Shown: positions 9,601 through 20,000 of the stretch, one piece after another
Numbering within the stretch: the first letter of the stretch is position 1
Layout of the letters: each line of letters starts with the position of its first letter
Assembly (NCBI GenBank): GCA_016700115.1
Contig: CP064999.1
Span: 3,844,001-3,908,000, forward strand
DNA: 64,000 nucleotides
Source of the DNA: Sphingobacteriales bacterium
GTDB taxonomy: Bacteria; Bacteroidota; Bacteroidia; Chitinophagales; UBA2359
Direction of reading: 5' to 3'
Translations under genes and position numbers: made by a program
The notes under the pieces: model-generated
Seen by the model: the letters and a program-made list of their open reading frames with translations, nothing else
The model's database searches: none
Told to the model about the DNA's origin: nothing

Positions 9601-12600
9601 TTCAACGTTGATGTTTTGACAGACGGCTGTTGGTGGGGTGTTGTCTTCTACGGTAACGGTTGCGGAACAGGTGCTACTGATTCCATTGGCATCGGTAACG
9701 GTTAATACTACGGCGTTTTCCCCTGCATTTGAACAATTAAAGGTCGTGATGTCGGTGTCGAAGGTCAGTCCTCCGCAGGCATCGCTGCTTCCGTTGTTTA
9801 CTGCATCTTCGGCGATAGTTGCATTGCCGGTATTGTCTAATTCAACGGTGATGTTTTGACAGACGGCTGTTGGTGGAACGTCATCTTCTACGGTAACAGT
9901 TGCTGAACAGGTATTGGTATTTCCGTTGGCATCGGTAACGGTTAATACTACGGTGTTTTCCCCTACAACCGAACAATTAAAGGTCGTGATGTCGGTGTCG
10001 AAGGTCAGTCCTCCGCAGGCATCGCTGCTTCCGTTGTTTACTGCATCTTCGGCGATAGTTGCATTGCCGGTATTGTCTAATTCAACGGTGATGTTTTGAC
10101 AGACGGCTGTTGGTGGAACGTCATCTTCTACGGTAACAGTTGCTGAACAGGTATTGGTATTTCCGTTGGCATCGGTAACGGTTAATACTACGGTGTTTTC
10201 CCCTACAACCGAACAATTAAATACGGTGATATCGGTGTCGAAGGTGAGACCTCCGCAGGCATCGTTGCTTCCGTTGTTTACCGCATCTTCGGCGATAGTT
10301 GCGTTGCCGGTATTGTCTAACTCAACGGTGATGTTTTGACAGACGGCGGTTGGTGGGGTGTTGTCTTCTACGGTAACGGTTGCGGAACAGGTGCTACTGA
10401 TTCCATTGGCATCGGTAACGGTTAATACTACGGCGTTTTCCCCTACATCGGAACAATTAAAGGTCGTGATGTCGGTGTCGAAGGTCAGTCCTCCGCAGGC
10501 ATCGCTGCTTCCGTTGTTTACTGCATCTTCGGCGATAATTGCGTTGCCGGTATTGTCTAACTCTACGGTGATGTTTTGACAGACTGCTGTTGGTGGAACG
10601 TCATCTGCTACGGTAACTGTTGCAGAACAGGTGTTGGTGTTTCCGTTGGCATCGGTAACGGTTAATACTACGGTGTTTTCCTCTACATTTGAACAATTAA
10701 AGGTCGTGATGTCGGTGTCGAAGGTCAGTCCTCCGCAGGCATCGGTGCTTCCGTTGTTTACCGCATCTTCGGCGATAGTTGTGTTGCCGGTATTGTCTAA
10801 ATCCACGGTGATATTTTGGCAGACTGCTGTTGGTGGAACGTCATCTTCTATGGTAACAGTTGCGGAACAGGTATTGGTGTTTCCGTTGGCATCGGTAACG
10901 GTTAATACTACGGCATTTTCACCTACAACCGAACAATTAAAGGTCGTGATGTCGGTGTCGAAGGTGAGGCCTCCGCAGGCATCGGTGCTTCCGTTGTTTA
11001 CCGCATCTTCGGCGATAGTTGTGTTGCCGATATTGTCTAACTCAACGGTGATGTTTTGACAGACGGTAACCGGTGGGGTATTGTCTTCTACGGTAACCGT
11101 TGCGGAACAGGAATTGGTGTTTCCGTTGGCATCTGTAACGGTTAATACTACGGTGTTTTCCCCTTCAGCCGAACAATTAAATACCGTGATGTCGGTGTCG
11201 AACGTGAGGCCTCCGCAGGCATCGTTGCTTCCGTTGTTTACTGCATCTTCGGCGATAGTTGCGTTGCCGGTATTGTCTAATTCAACGGTGATGTTCTGAC
11301 AGACGGCAACCGGTGGGGTGTTGTCTTCTATGGTAACAGTTGCGGAACAGGTATTGGTGTTTCCGTTGGCATCGGTAACGGTTAATACTACGGTGTTTTC
11401 CCCTACATCCGAACAATTAAAGGTCGTGATGTCGGTGTCGAAGGTCAGTCCTCCGCAGGCATCGCTGATTCCGTTGTTTACTGCATCTTCGGCGATAGTT
11501 GCGTTGCCGGTATTGTCTAACTCCACGGTGATGTTTTGACAGACGGCGATTGGTGGGGTATTGTCTTCTATGGTAACAGTTGCGGAACAGGTATTGGTGT
11601 TTCCGTGGGCATCGGTAACAGTTAATACTACGGCGTTTTCCCCTACATCCGAACAGTTAAATACGGTGACATTGGTGTCGAAGGAGAGGCCTCCGCAGGC
11701 ATCGTTGCTTCCGTTGTTTACCGCATCTTCGGCGATAGCTGCGTTGCCGGTATTGTCTAATTCAACGGTGATGTTTTGGCAGACGGCTGTTGGTGGGGTG
11801 TTGTCTTCTATGGTAACAGTTGCGGAACAAGTGCTACTGTTTCCGTTGACATTGGTAACGGTTAATACGACGGCGTTTTCCCCTACATTTGAACAGTTAA
11901 AGGTCGTGATGTCGGTGTCGAAGGTCAGTCCTCCGCAGGCATCGGTGCTTCCGTTGTTTACCGCATCTTCGGTGATAGTTGCATTGCCGTTATTGTCTAA
12001 ATCCACGGTGATGTTTTGACAGACTGCGGTTGGTGGGGTGTTGTCTTCTACGGTAACATTTGCGGAACAGGTATTGGTGTTTCCGTGGACATCGGTAACG
12101 GTTAATACTACGGTGTTTTCCCCTACATCGGAACAATTAAAGGTCGTGACATCGGTGTCGAAGGTGAGACCTCCGCAGGCATCGGTGCTTCCGTTGTTTA
12201 CCGCATCTTCGGCGATAGTGGCGTTGCCGGTATTGTCCAATTCAACGGTGATGTTTTGGCAGACTGCTGTTGGTGGAACGTCATCTTCTACGGTAACAGT
12301 TGCGGAACAGGTATTGGTGTTTCCGTTGGCATCGGTAACGGTTAATACTACGGCGTTTTCCCCTACATTTGAACAATTAAAGGTCGTGATGTCGGTGTCG
12401 AAGGTCAGGCCTCCGCAGGCATCGGTGCTTCCGTTGTTTACTGCATCTTCGGCGATAGTTGCGTTGCCGGTATTGTCTAACTCCACGGTGATATTTTGAC
12501 AGACGGCTGTTGGTGGGGTGTTGTCTTCTACGGTAACCGTTGCGGAACAGGTGCTACTGTTTCCGTTGGCATCGGTAACGGTTAATACTATGGTGTTTTC

Positions 12601-15600
12601 CCCTACATCGGAACAATTAAAGGTCGTGATGTCGGTGTCGAAGGTCAGTCCTCCGCAGGCATCGTTGCTTCCGTTGTTTACCGCATCTTCGGCGATAGTT
12701 GCGTTGCCGGTATTGTCTAAATCCACGGTGATGTTTTGACAGACGGCTGTTGGTGGGGTGTTGTCTTCTATGGTAACGGTTGCGGAACAGGTATTGGTAT
12801 TTCCGTTTGCATCGGTTACGGTTAATACGACGGTGTTTTCTCCTACAACTGAACAATTAAAGGTCGTGATGTTGGTGTCGAAGGTCAGACCTCCGCAGGC
12901 ATCGGTGCTTCCGTTGTTTACCGCATCTTCGGCGATAGTTGCGTTTCCGGTATTGTCTAACTCCACGGTGATGTTTTGACAGACTGCGGTTGGTGTGGTG
13001 TTGTCTTCTACGGTAACAGTTGCGGAACAGGAATTGGTATTTCCGTGGGCATCGGTAACGGTTAATACGACGGCGTTTTCCCCTACAACAGAACAATTAA
13101 AGGTCGTGATGTCGGTGTCGAAGGTCAAACCTCCGCAGGCATCGTTGCTTCCGTTGTTTACCGCATCTTCGGCGATAGTTGCGTTGCCGGTATTGTCTAA
13201 TTCAACGGTGATGTTTTGACAGACTGCGGTTGGTGGGGTGTTGTCTTCTACCGAAACAGTTGCGGAACAGGTATTGGTGTTTCCGTTTGCATCGGTAACG
13301 GTTAATACTACGGCGTTTTCTCCTACATTTGAACAATTAAAGGTCGTGATGTTGGTGTCGAAGGTAAGACCTCCGCAGGCATCGGCACTTCCGTTGTTAA
13401 CCGCATCTTCGGCGATAGCTGCGTTGCCGGTATTGTCTAAATCCACGGTGATGTTTTGACAGACGGCTGTTGGTGGAACGTCATCTTCTACGGTAACAGT
13501 TGCAGAACAGGTGCTACTGTTTCCGTTGGCATCGGTAACGGTTAAAATTACGGCGTTTTCCCCTACAACAGAACAATTAAATACGGTGATGTCGGTGTCG
13601 AAGGTGAGACCTCCGCAGGCATCGGCACTTCCGTTGTTTACCGCATCTTCGGCGATAGTTGCGCTGCCGGTATTGTCTAACTCCACGGTGATGTTTTGAC
13701 AGACTGTTGTTGGTGCAACGTCATCTTCTACGGTAACAGTTGCTGAACAGGAATTGGTGTTTTCATTGGCATCGGTAATGGTTAATACTACGGCGTTTTC
13801 CCCTACATTTGAACAACTAAAGGTCGTGATGTCGGTGTCGAAGGTCAGTCCTCCGCAGGCATCGGTGCTTCCGTTGTTTACCGAATCTTCGGCGATAATT
13901 GCGTTGCCGGTATTGTCTAAATCCACGGTGATGTTTTGACAGACTGCTGTTGGTGCTACGTTGTCTTCTACCGAAACAGTTGCGGAACAGGTATTGGTGT
14001 TTCCGTTGGCATCGGTAACGATTAATATTACTACGTTTTCCCCCACATCGGAACAATTATAGGTCGTGATGTCGGTGTCGAAAGTGAGGCCTCCGCAGGC
14101 ATCGGTGCTGCCGTTGTTTACCGCATCTTCGGCGATAGTTGCGTTGCCGGTATTGTCTAATTCAACAGTGATGTTTTGACAGACTGCTGTTGGTGGAACG
14201 TCATCTTCTACGGTAACCGTTGCGGAACAGGTATTGGTGTTTTCGTTGGCATCGGTAACGGTTAATACTACGGCGTTTTCTCCTACATCGGAACAATTAA
14301 ATACGGTGATATCGGTGTCGAAGGTCAGACCTCCGCAGGCATCTGTGCTTCCGTTGTTTACCGCATCTTCGGTGATAGTTGCATTGCCGGTATTGTCTAA
14401 CTCGACGGTGATGTTTTGGCAGACTGCGGTTGATTGAACGTTGTCTTCTACGGTAACGGTTGCGGAACAGGTATTGGTATTTCCGTGGGCATCGGTTACG
14501 GTTAGAACAACGGCGTTTTCTCCTACATCGGAACAATTAAATACGGTGATGTCGGTGTCGAAGGTCAAGCTTCCGCAGGCATCTGTGCTTCCGTTGTTTA
14601 CCGCATCTTCGGCAATACTTGCATTGCCTGTATTGTCTAATTCAACTACTATGTTTTGGCAGAGGGCGGTTGGTGGGGTGTTGTCTTCTACGGTAACGGT
14701 TGCGGAACAGGTATTGGTGTTTCCGTTGGCATCGGTAACGGTTAATACTACGGCATTTTCACCTACAACCGAACAATTAAAGGTCGTGATGTCGGTGTCG
14801 AAGGTGAGGCCTCCGCAGGCATCGGTGCTTCCGTTGTTTACCGCATCTTCGGCGATAGTTGCGTTGCCGGTATTGTCTAACTCCACGGTGATGTTTTGAC
14901 AGACGGCTGTTGGTGCTACGTTGTCTTCTGCCGAAACAGTTGCGGAACAGGTATTGGTATTTCCGTGGGCATCGGTAACGGTTAATACTACGGCGTTTTC
15001 CCCTACATTTGAACAATTAAAGATCGTGATATCGGTGTCGAAGGTCAGTCCTCCGCAGGCATCGGCACTTCCGTTGTTTACCGCATCTTCGGCGATAGTT
15101 GCGTTGCCGGTATTGTCCAATTCAACAGTGATGTTTTGGCAGACGGCTGTTGGTGTGGTGTTGTCTTCTACGGTAACCGTTGCGGAACAGGTATTGGTAT
15201 TTCCGTGGGCATCGGTAACGGTTAATACTACGGCGTTTTCCCCTACATTTGAACAATTAAAGATCGTGATATCGGTGTCGAAGGTCAGTCCTCCGCAGGC
15301 ATCGGCACTTCCGTTGTTTACCTCATCTTCGGCGATAGTTGCGTTGCCGGTATTGTCCAATTCAACAGTGATGTTTTGACAGATAGCTGTTGGTGGAACG
15401 TCATCTTCTACGGTAACAGTTGCGGAACAGGTATTGGTATTTCCGTTGGCATCGGTAACGGTTAATACTACGGTGTTTTCCCCTACAACCGAACAATTAA
15501 ATACGGTGATGTCGGTGTCGAAGGTGAGGCCTCCGCAGGCATCGTTGCTGCCGTTGTTTACTGCATTTTCGGTGATAGTTGCGTTGCCGGTATTGTCCAA

Positions 15601-16806
15601 TTCAACGGTGATGTTTTGACAGACTGCAACCGGTGGGGTGTTGTCTTCTACGGTAACAGTTGCGGAACAGGAATTGGTGTTTCCGTGGGCATCGGTAACG
15701 GTTAATACTACTATGTTTTCCCCTACATTTGAACAATTAAATACGGTGATGTCGGTGTCGAAGGTCAGTCCTCCGCAGGCATCCGTGCTGCCGTTGTTTA
15801 CCGCATCTTCGGCGATAGTTGCGTTGCCGGTATTGTCCAATTCAACAGTGATGTTTTGGCAGACGGCGGTTGGTGGGGTGTTGTCTTCTATGGTAACAGT
15901 TGCGGAACAGGTATTGGTATTTCCGTTGGCATCGGTAACGGTTAATACTACGGTGTTTTCCCCTACAACCGAACAATTAAATACGGTGATGTCGGTGTCG
16001 AAGGTCAGTCCTCCGCAGGCATCGGTGCTTCCGTTGTTTACCGCATCTTCGGCGATAGTTGTGTTGCCGGTATTGTCTAAATCCACGGTGATATTTTGGC
16101 AGACTGCTGTTGGTGGAACGTCATCTTCTATGGTAACAGTTGCGGAACAGGTATTGGTGTTTCCGTTGGCATCGGTAACGGTTAATACTACGGCATTTTC
16201 ACCTACAACCGAACAATTAAAGGTCGTGATGTCGGTGTCGAAGGTGAGGCCTCCGCAGGCATCGGTGCTTCCGTTGTTTACCGCATCTTCGGCGATAGTT
16301 GTGTTGCCGATATTGTCTAACTCAACGGTGATGTTTTGACAGACGGTAACCGGTGGGGTATTGTCTTCTACGGTAACCGTTGCGGAACAGGAATTGGTGT
16401 TTCCGTTGGCATCTGTAACGGTTAATACTACGGTGTTTTCCCCTTCAGCCGAACAATTAAATACGGTGATATCGGTGTCGAAGGTCAGGCCTCCGCAGGC
16501 ATCGGTGCTTCCGTTGTTTATTGCATCTTCGGCGATAGTTGCGTTGCCGGTATTGTCTAAATCCACGGTGATGTTTTGACAGACGGCTGTTGGTGGGGTG
16601 TTGTCTTCTATGGTAACGGTTGCGGAACAGGTGCTACTGTTTCCGTTGGCATCGGTAACGGTTAATACTAATACGTTTTCCCCTACATTTGAACAATTAA
16701 AGGTCGTGATGTCGGTGTCGAAGGTCAGGCCTCCGCAGGCATCGGTGCTTCCGTTGTTTACTGCATCTTCGGCGATAGTTGCGTTGCCGGTATTGTCTAA
16801 ATCCAC
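6652..16806 (-). CDS. 3' part of giant four-Cys-repeat T9SS surface protein (frameshifted from 16797-21671)
   Basis: This 3384-residue frame is not a separate gene. Its first residues, MDLDNTGNATIAED, fall in the middle of an 80-residue repeat and continue the upstream frame exactly once one base is restored. It holds about 33 of the 35 tandem repeats. Then come three HYR domains (ISCPSN, VSCPEN, INNCPQD), SprB-type repeats (GGIPPYNYLWSNGAQTSNL), the cysteine module ending WYWVPKQIRGRGK, and a T9SS type A domain (VYPNPF, LHDLYGREIALLYNG, LTSGLYICKL). Each repeat carries four cysteines, in CQNIT, DACGG, FNCS and TCSATV, probably two disulphides, and Asp/Asn-rich loops that may bind calcium (inference). 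The restored protein is about 5006 residues, exported through the Sec pathway and T9SS, probably an adhesin or gliding-type surface fibre. Confidence 0.85.
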   Translation of the reverse strand: MDLDNTGNATIAEDAVNNGSTDACGGLTFDTDITTFNCSNVGENVLVLTVTDANGNSSTCSATVTIEDNTPPTAVCQNITVDLDNTGNATIAEDAINNGSTDACGGLTFDTDITVFNCSAEGENTVVLTVTDANGNTNSCSATVTVEDNTPPVTVCQNITVELDNIGNTTIAEDAVNNGSTDACGGLTFDTDITTFNCSVVGENAVVLTVTDANGNTNTCSATVTIEDDVPPTAVCQNITVDLDNTGNTTIAEDAVNNGSTDACGGLTFDTDITVFNCSVVGENTVVLTVTDANGNTNTCSATVTIEDNTPPTAVCQNITVELDNTGNATIAEDAVNNGSTDACGGLTFDTDITVFNCSNVGENIVVLTVTDAHGNTNSCSATVTVEDNTPPVAVCQNITVELDNTGNATITENAVNNGSNDACGGLTFDTDITVFNCSVVGENTVVLTVTDANGNTNTCSATVTVEDDVPPTAICQNITVELDNTGNATIAEDEVNNGSADACGGLTFDTDITIFNCSNVGENAVVLTVTDAHGNTNTCSATVTVEDNTTPTAVCQNITVELDNTGNATIAEDAVNNGSADACGGLTFDTDITIFNCSNVGENAVVLTVTDAHGNTNTCSATVSAEDNVAPTAVCQNITVELDNTGNATIAEDAVNNGSTDACGGLTFDTDITTFNCSVVGENAVVLTVTDANGNTNTCSATVTVEDNTPPTALCQNIVVELDNTGNASIAEDAVNNGSTDACGSLTFDTDITVFNCSDVGENAVVLTVTDAHGNTNTCSATVTVEDNVQSTAVCQNITVELDNTGNATITEDAVNNGSTDACGGLTFDTDITVFNCSDVGENAVVLTVTDANENTNTCSATVTVEDDVPPTAVCQNITVELDNTGNATIAEDAVNNGSTDACGGLTFDTDITTYNCSDVGENVVILIVTDANGNTNTCSATVSVEDNVAPTAVCQNITVDLDNTGNAIIAEDSVNNGSTDACGGLTFDTDITTFSCSNVGENAVVLTITDANENTNSCSATVTVEDDVAPTTVCQNITVELDNTGSATIAEDAVNNGSADACGGLTFDTDITVFNCSVVGENAVILTVTDANGNSSTCSATVTVEDDVPPTAVCQNITVDLDNTGNAAIAEDAVNNGSADACGGLTFDTNITTFNCSNVGENAVVLTVTDANGNTNTCSATVSVEDNTPPTAVCQNITVELDNTGNATIAEDAVNNGSNDACGGLTFDTDITTFNCSVVGENAVVLTVTDAHGNTNSCSATVTVEDNTTPTAVCQNITVELDNTGNATIAEDAVNNGSTDACGGLTFDTNITTFNCSVVGENTVVLTVTDANGNTNTCSATVTIEDNTPPTAVCQNITVDLDNTGNATIAEDAVNNGSNDACGGLTFDTDITTFNCSDVGENTIVLTVTDANGNSSTCSATVTVEDNTPPTAVCQNITVELDNTGNATIAEDAVNNGSTDACGGLTFDTDITTFNCSNVGENAVVLTVTDANGNTNTCSATVTVEDDVPPTAVCQNITVELDNTGNATIAEDAVNNGSTDACGGLTFDTDVTTFNCSDVGENTVVLTVTDVHGNTNTCSANVTVEDNTPPTAVCQNITVDLDNNGNATITEDAVNNGSTDACGGLTFDTDITTFNCSNVGENAVVLTVTNVNGNSSTCSATVTIEDNTPPTAVCQNITVELDNTGNAAIAEDAVNNGSNDACGGLSFDTNVTVFNCSDVGENAVVLTVTDAHGNTNTCSATVTIEDNTPPIAVCQNITVELDNTGNATIAEDAVNNGISDACGGLTFDTDITTFNCSDVGENTVVLTVTDANGNTNTCSATVTIEDNTPPVAVCQNITVELDNTGNATIAEDAVNNGSNDACGGLTFDTDITVFNCSAEGENTVVLTVTDANGNTNSCSATVTVEDNTPPVTVCQNITVELDNIGNTTIAEDAVNNGSTDACGGLTFDTDITTFNCSVVGENAVVLTVTDANGNTNTCSATVTIEDDVPPTAVCQNITVDLDNTGNTTIAEDAVNNGSTDACGGLTFDTDITTFNCSNVEENTVVLTVTDANGNTNTCSATVTVADDVPPTAVCQNITVELDNTGNAIIAEDAVNNGSSDACGGLTFDTDITTFNCSDVGENAVVLTVTDANGISSTCSATVTVEDNTPPTAVCQNITVELDNTGNATIAEDAVNNGSNDACGGLTFDTDITVFNCSVVGENTVVLTVTDANGNTNTCSATVTVEDDVPPTAVCQNITVELDNTGNATIAEDAVNNGSSDACGGLTFDTDITTFNCSVVGENTVVLTVTDANGNTNTCSATVTVEDDVPPTAVCQNITVELDNTGNATIAEDAVNNGSSDACGGLTFDTDITTFNCSNAGENAVVLTVTDANGISSTCSATVTVEDNTPPTAVCQNINVELDNTGNATIAEDAVNNGSNDACGGLTFDTDITVFNCSVVGENTVVLTVTDANGNTNTCSATVTVEDNNPPVAVCQNITVELDNTGNAIIAEDAVNNGSTDACGGLTFDTDITTFNCLNVGENVVVLTVTDANGNTNTCSATVSVEDNTPPTATCQNITVELDNTGNATIAEDAVNNGSSDACGGLTFDTDITTFNCSNVGENAVVLTVTDANGNTNICSATVTIEDNTPPTAVCQNITVDLDNTGNATIAEDAVNNGSNDACGGLTLDTDITVFNCSNVGENAVVLTITDANGNTGTCSTIVLVTNDFIPLISCPSNIETVAEFNMCSTVVTWTEPTISDNCAIQNISSSAVSGSAFNVGNTVVVYTVTNTIGSTATCSFNVLVNDLQVPTVSCPENIIQFTDLNNCNAIVNWTTPLTTDNCNISSIISSIQSGSQINIGTTIVVYTVTDISGNTASCSFNVEVNDAQAPVINNCPQDFVTCLTQPTWDEPTATDNCNLVSLIGSHLPGSIFSMGSTTVVYTATDNNNLTTECTFNITVSDLMVTFSQSNFNGFGVSCFDEANGTLTAEPNGGSGNYLFEWSNSSNNQSLSSLTAGSYTVTITDQNSGCFVIGTQNLTQPTTIHCTAIPTHIECNGELTGSISTTITGGIPPYNYLWSNGAQTSNLSDVGAGSYTLTTTDSNGCICILNVAVNEPVASEPFTGTVVNIDEGEVNPTFFELNIITLTGGVQPYNYSWITNGYVQYSYLQTGEIQVVFAQGATWSLIVTDSNSCDESQLQFDNYSDPAGNLEILSFAIVSDNGENTGAISIIVGGGNLCLSGNYQYSWSGPSYWSTGSGNNSPVISNLPSGWYVVTVTDCGPDGISNSGDEQSVVGWYWVPKQIRGRGKTDSFTIDSENLIVYPNPFVSNTNIVFTLPQTEHAVLSLHDLYGREIALLYNGLVNENQETKVILDGTNLTSGLYICKLSVPERNTAIQKQIYLIK

Positions 16807-17072
16807 GTGATGTTTTGACAGACGGCGGTTGGTGGGGTGTTGTCTTCTACGGTAACGGTTGCGGAACAGGTGCTACTGTTTCCGTGGGCATCGGTAACAG
16901 TTAATACTACGGCGTTTTCCCCTACATCCGAACAGTTAAATACGGTGACATTGGTGTCGAAGGAGAGGCCTCCGCAGGCATCGTTGCTTCCGTTGTTTAC
17001 CGCATCTTCGGCGATAGCTGCGTTGCCGGTATTGTCTAATTCAACGGTGATGTTTTGGCAGACGGTGTTTGG
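8690..17072 (-). repeat. 35 tandem copies of a 240-bp coding repeat
   Basis: The conserved CQNIT-coding segment recurs at 8881 and every 240 bp up to 16801, then at 17040-17041, giving 35 copies. Spacing is exact throughout except for one missing base at 16807. Copies differ by scattered substitutions and by a few alternative blocks (for example GTATTGGTAT versus GTGCTACTGT, coding NTNT versus SSTC). Larger blocks recur, including one of about 480 bp repeated 22 units away. Pattern and frame fit a structural domain repeat spread by unequal recombination and gene conversion. Confidence 0.97.
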
Positions 17073-20000
17073 TGCAACATTGTCTTCTACCGAAACTGTT
17101 GCGGAACAGGTGGAGATATTCCAGTTTGCATCAACAACTGTCAATGTAACGATGTTGGGGTTAGTCCCGATATGGAAGCAGTTGAAATCGGCCTGAGTTA
17201 AAGATAAACTCATAATTCCACAAGCATCGGTGCTTCCGTTGTCTATATCGTTGGGGCTGATGCTGACATTTCCACTTACATTTAAAGCTACGGACACGTT
17301 CTTACAATTTGCTACGGGGGGCGTAACATCTGCTACGGTTACATAACCCTGACAAGCGGCGGTATTACCGGCATTATCATCCACTGTAAGCGTTACTAAG
17401 GTGAACCCTACATTGCTACAATTAAATTCTGTAATATCGGTATCGTACAATAAAGATCCGCAAACATCATAACTTCCATTGTCTATGGCATCTTCGGCTA
17501 TGCTGACGGTGCCTTCTTCGTTCAATTCGACTTCTATGTTCTGGCAAATGGCGACCGGAATGTTGTTATCCAACACGGTTACCAAGGAACTGCATGTATT
17601 GGTATTTCCAAACCCGTCATTGACTGTAAGGGTTACTGAAACATTTCCGACATCGTCGCAGGAATAGGTATATTGAGAGAGTGATTCTAAAATGACAGAG
17701 CCACAGTTATCGCTTCCAAAGAAAAAGAGATTGGCGGGGACGATGGTTGCATTTCCTTCGTTTACCAACACCGTTATGGCAGGATAGCAGGAAACGTGAG
17801 GGGGCGTTACATCCTGAACGGTTACGATGAAAGAACATTGGGCGGTTGCACCGGTCGGGTCGGTGGCTATATAGGTTACGTTGCTGTTGCCAAATCCAAA
17901 ATTATCGCCGTTTGGAGAGCCTTCGGTTTGTTGCAGTGTAAAGGAGCAATTGTCTGTAACTACGGGGTCTGTCCATGAAGCGGATGCTATACAAAAATCG
18001 TTTGCGTTCACTACGACATCATCGGGACAGAACGTAAATACAGGCGGGGAAACATCTATCAGATTTACAAAGGCATTACAAGTGGCGTTGTTTCCGTTTC
18101 CATCATTGGCGGAAAGCTGGACTAAAGAAAATCCGAGCTGGTCGCAGGTTAAGGTGGAAGGGGTTACTGAGTTCAGGTTGATGGTTCCGCAATTATCGCT
18201 GCCCGAATCAAATACATCGGCAGGGAGGATGGTTACTGAAGTGCCGGAGAGATTTACCGTGATATTTTTACAAATTATACTTAGGGGCGTAAAATCGAAT
18301 ACGGTAACGATGGAAGAACAGGTTGACGTGTTGCCGTTTCCGTCATTGACGGTCAGGACTACGGTGTTGTTACCGACATTTGCACAGGTGAAGGTATTTG
18401 GTACGACTGAAACATGATTGACCACTCCGCAGTTGTCGCTTCCTGATGCAAAGATGTTGGATGTTGTGATGTTAGCTGTATTTCCCGAAAGGGTAACGGA
18501 ATGATTTTGACAGTTCACCAAAGGTGCTATGGCATCCTGCACTGTGAGTGCGGACTGGCAGGTTGAGCTGTTGCTGTTGGCATCAATTACGGTAAGGGTA
18601 ACGGTTTGCAAAGTTCCGACATGCGCGCAATTAAAATTAACCGGTGAAACAAACATGGATTGCAAACCACAATCGGCGTTGCTGCCGATGTTGATGTCGT
18701 TGACGGTTAGAACGGCAGTTCCGGAGCCATTTAACTGAATGACAGCGGCGGTTTGACAGATTGCCTGTGGTGCTGAACAACAATAGCCGTTAGGGTCGGT
18801 TACGGTGATGTTTGACAGACAAGTTGAACTGTTTCCGCTTGTGTCGAAAACCTGAAGAGTAACTCCGTAGGTTTGTCCGATGTTTGAGCAGGTGTAGTTT
18901 GTCAGTCCGGCAGAGATGGCGACGCTTGAAACGGCGCAGTTGTCGGTACTGCTGTTGTTGATTTGACTTGCGGTAACGGAAGAATTTCCTTCTGAATTGG
19001 CGACTACGGTCAGATTTTGGCAAGAGGCGTTAGGCGGTTGGGTATCATTGACCAATACCGAGAAATTACATTGTGCGGTTTGCCCGTTTGCGGCGGTAAC
19101 TCTGAAAGTATTGACGGTGGTGCCGATTGGGAAAGTGCCTCCGTTGGGAATTCCGCCTATCTGGAGGGTGGTAGCCCCCGAACAGTTATCTGTTCCGGTT
19201 GGGGTTGCATAGCCTACAATTGCGGCACACATATTTAAGGTATTGCTGACGGTTAAATTTGCCGGACAGGTGATGGCCGGTGGTTCGTTGTCGGTTACGA
19301 CTACGTTGAAACTGCAACTCACAAATTCTCCTCCCTGTCCCAGGAATTCCTGGGCTAAATTCCACGAATTTGAGTTGCAACCGGCAGTAGCTTTTACCCT
19401 TGTAAACAAATTATTACCGGCGACATTGGTCATTGCACCTCCATAGTCTTCGCCTACCCCAACGTATCCGAAGTTGGAATAGATAAATTCATAAGCGCCA
19501 ACGGGGTTTTCACAAGCGCAGGACGGGTTGGCAACAAATTTGTAATAGGTAAAACTTCCGCAACTGCCTATATTGCAGTTACCGACTCCATATACAGATT
19601 CACAGGCTTTGAGGGCGATGGTCTGATTGCTGTCGCCTATATTATAGGTAAAATAACCGCCTGCCCCGTTGGGGTAACCCCCTGATGAATAGGTAACGGT
19701 TGTATTTCCGAGAGGGAAAGCAGCCCCGCTTGGCAGTCCTGCGGTTAATATGGGGTTTGCGCCGCAGGTTCCGGTGGGGGGACTGTAATTGACGACGGCG
19801 GAGCAAAGTCCGGGATTAGTATTTACAAAAATATTGGACGGACAGGTTACGGCGGGCGAAAGGATGGTAAGTACGGTCGGGCTTGTGGCGTTGCCGGAAG
19901 GGGTGAATACGGTTATAAATCCGGTGGTTGCATTGGAAGGGACGACTGCCGTGATGGTGGTGGCATTGACTATGGTAAAGTTTGCCGATACTCCGTTCAT

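Noticed and set aside
16797..16812. Programmed ribosomal frameshift joining the two giant frames
   Set aside because: There is no slippery heptamer or downstream stem, and the site differs from sister repeats by a single missing base.
8330..17196. Many plus-strand open frames of 60-230 residues across the repeat array
   Set aside because: They are the antisense of the 240-bp coding repeat, repeat with the same period, and have no start signals. The minus strand carries a coherent secreted protein with known domains.
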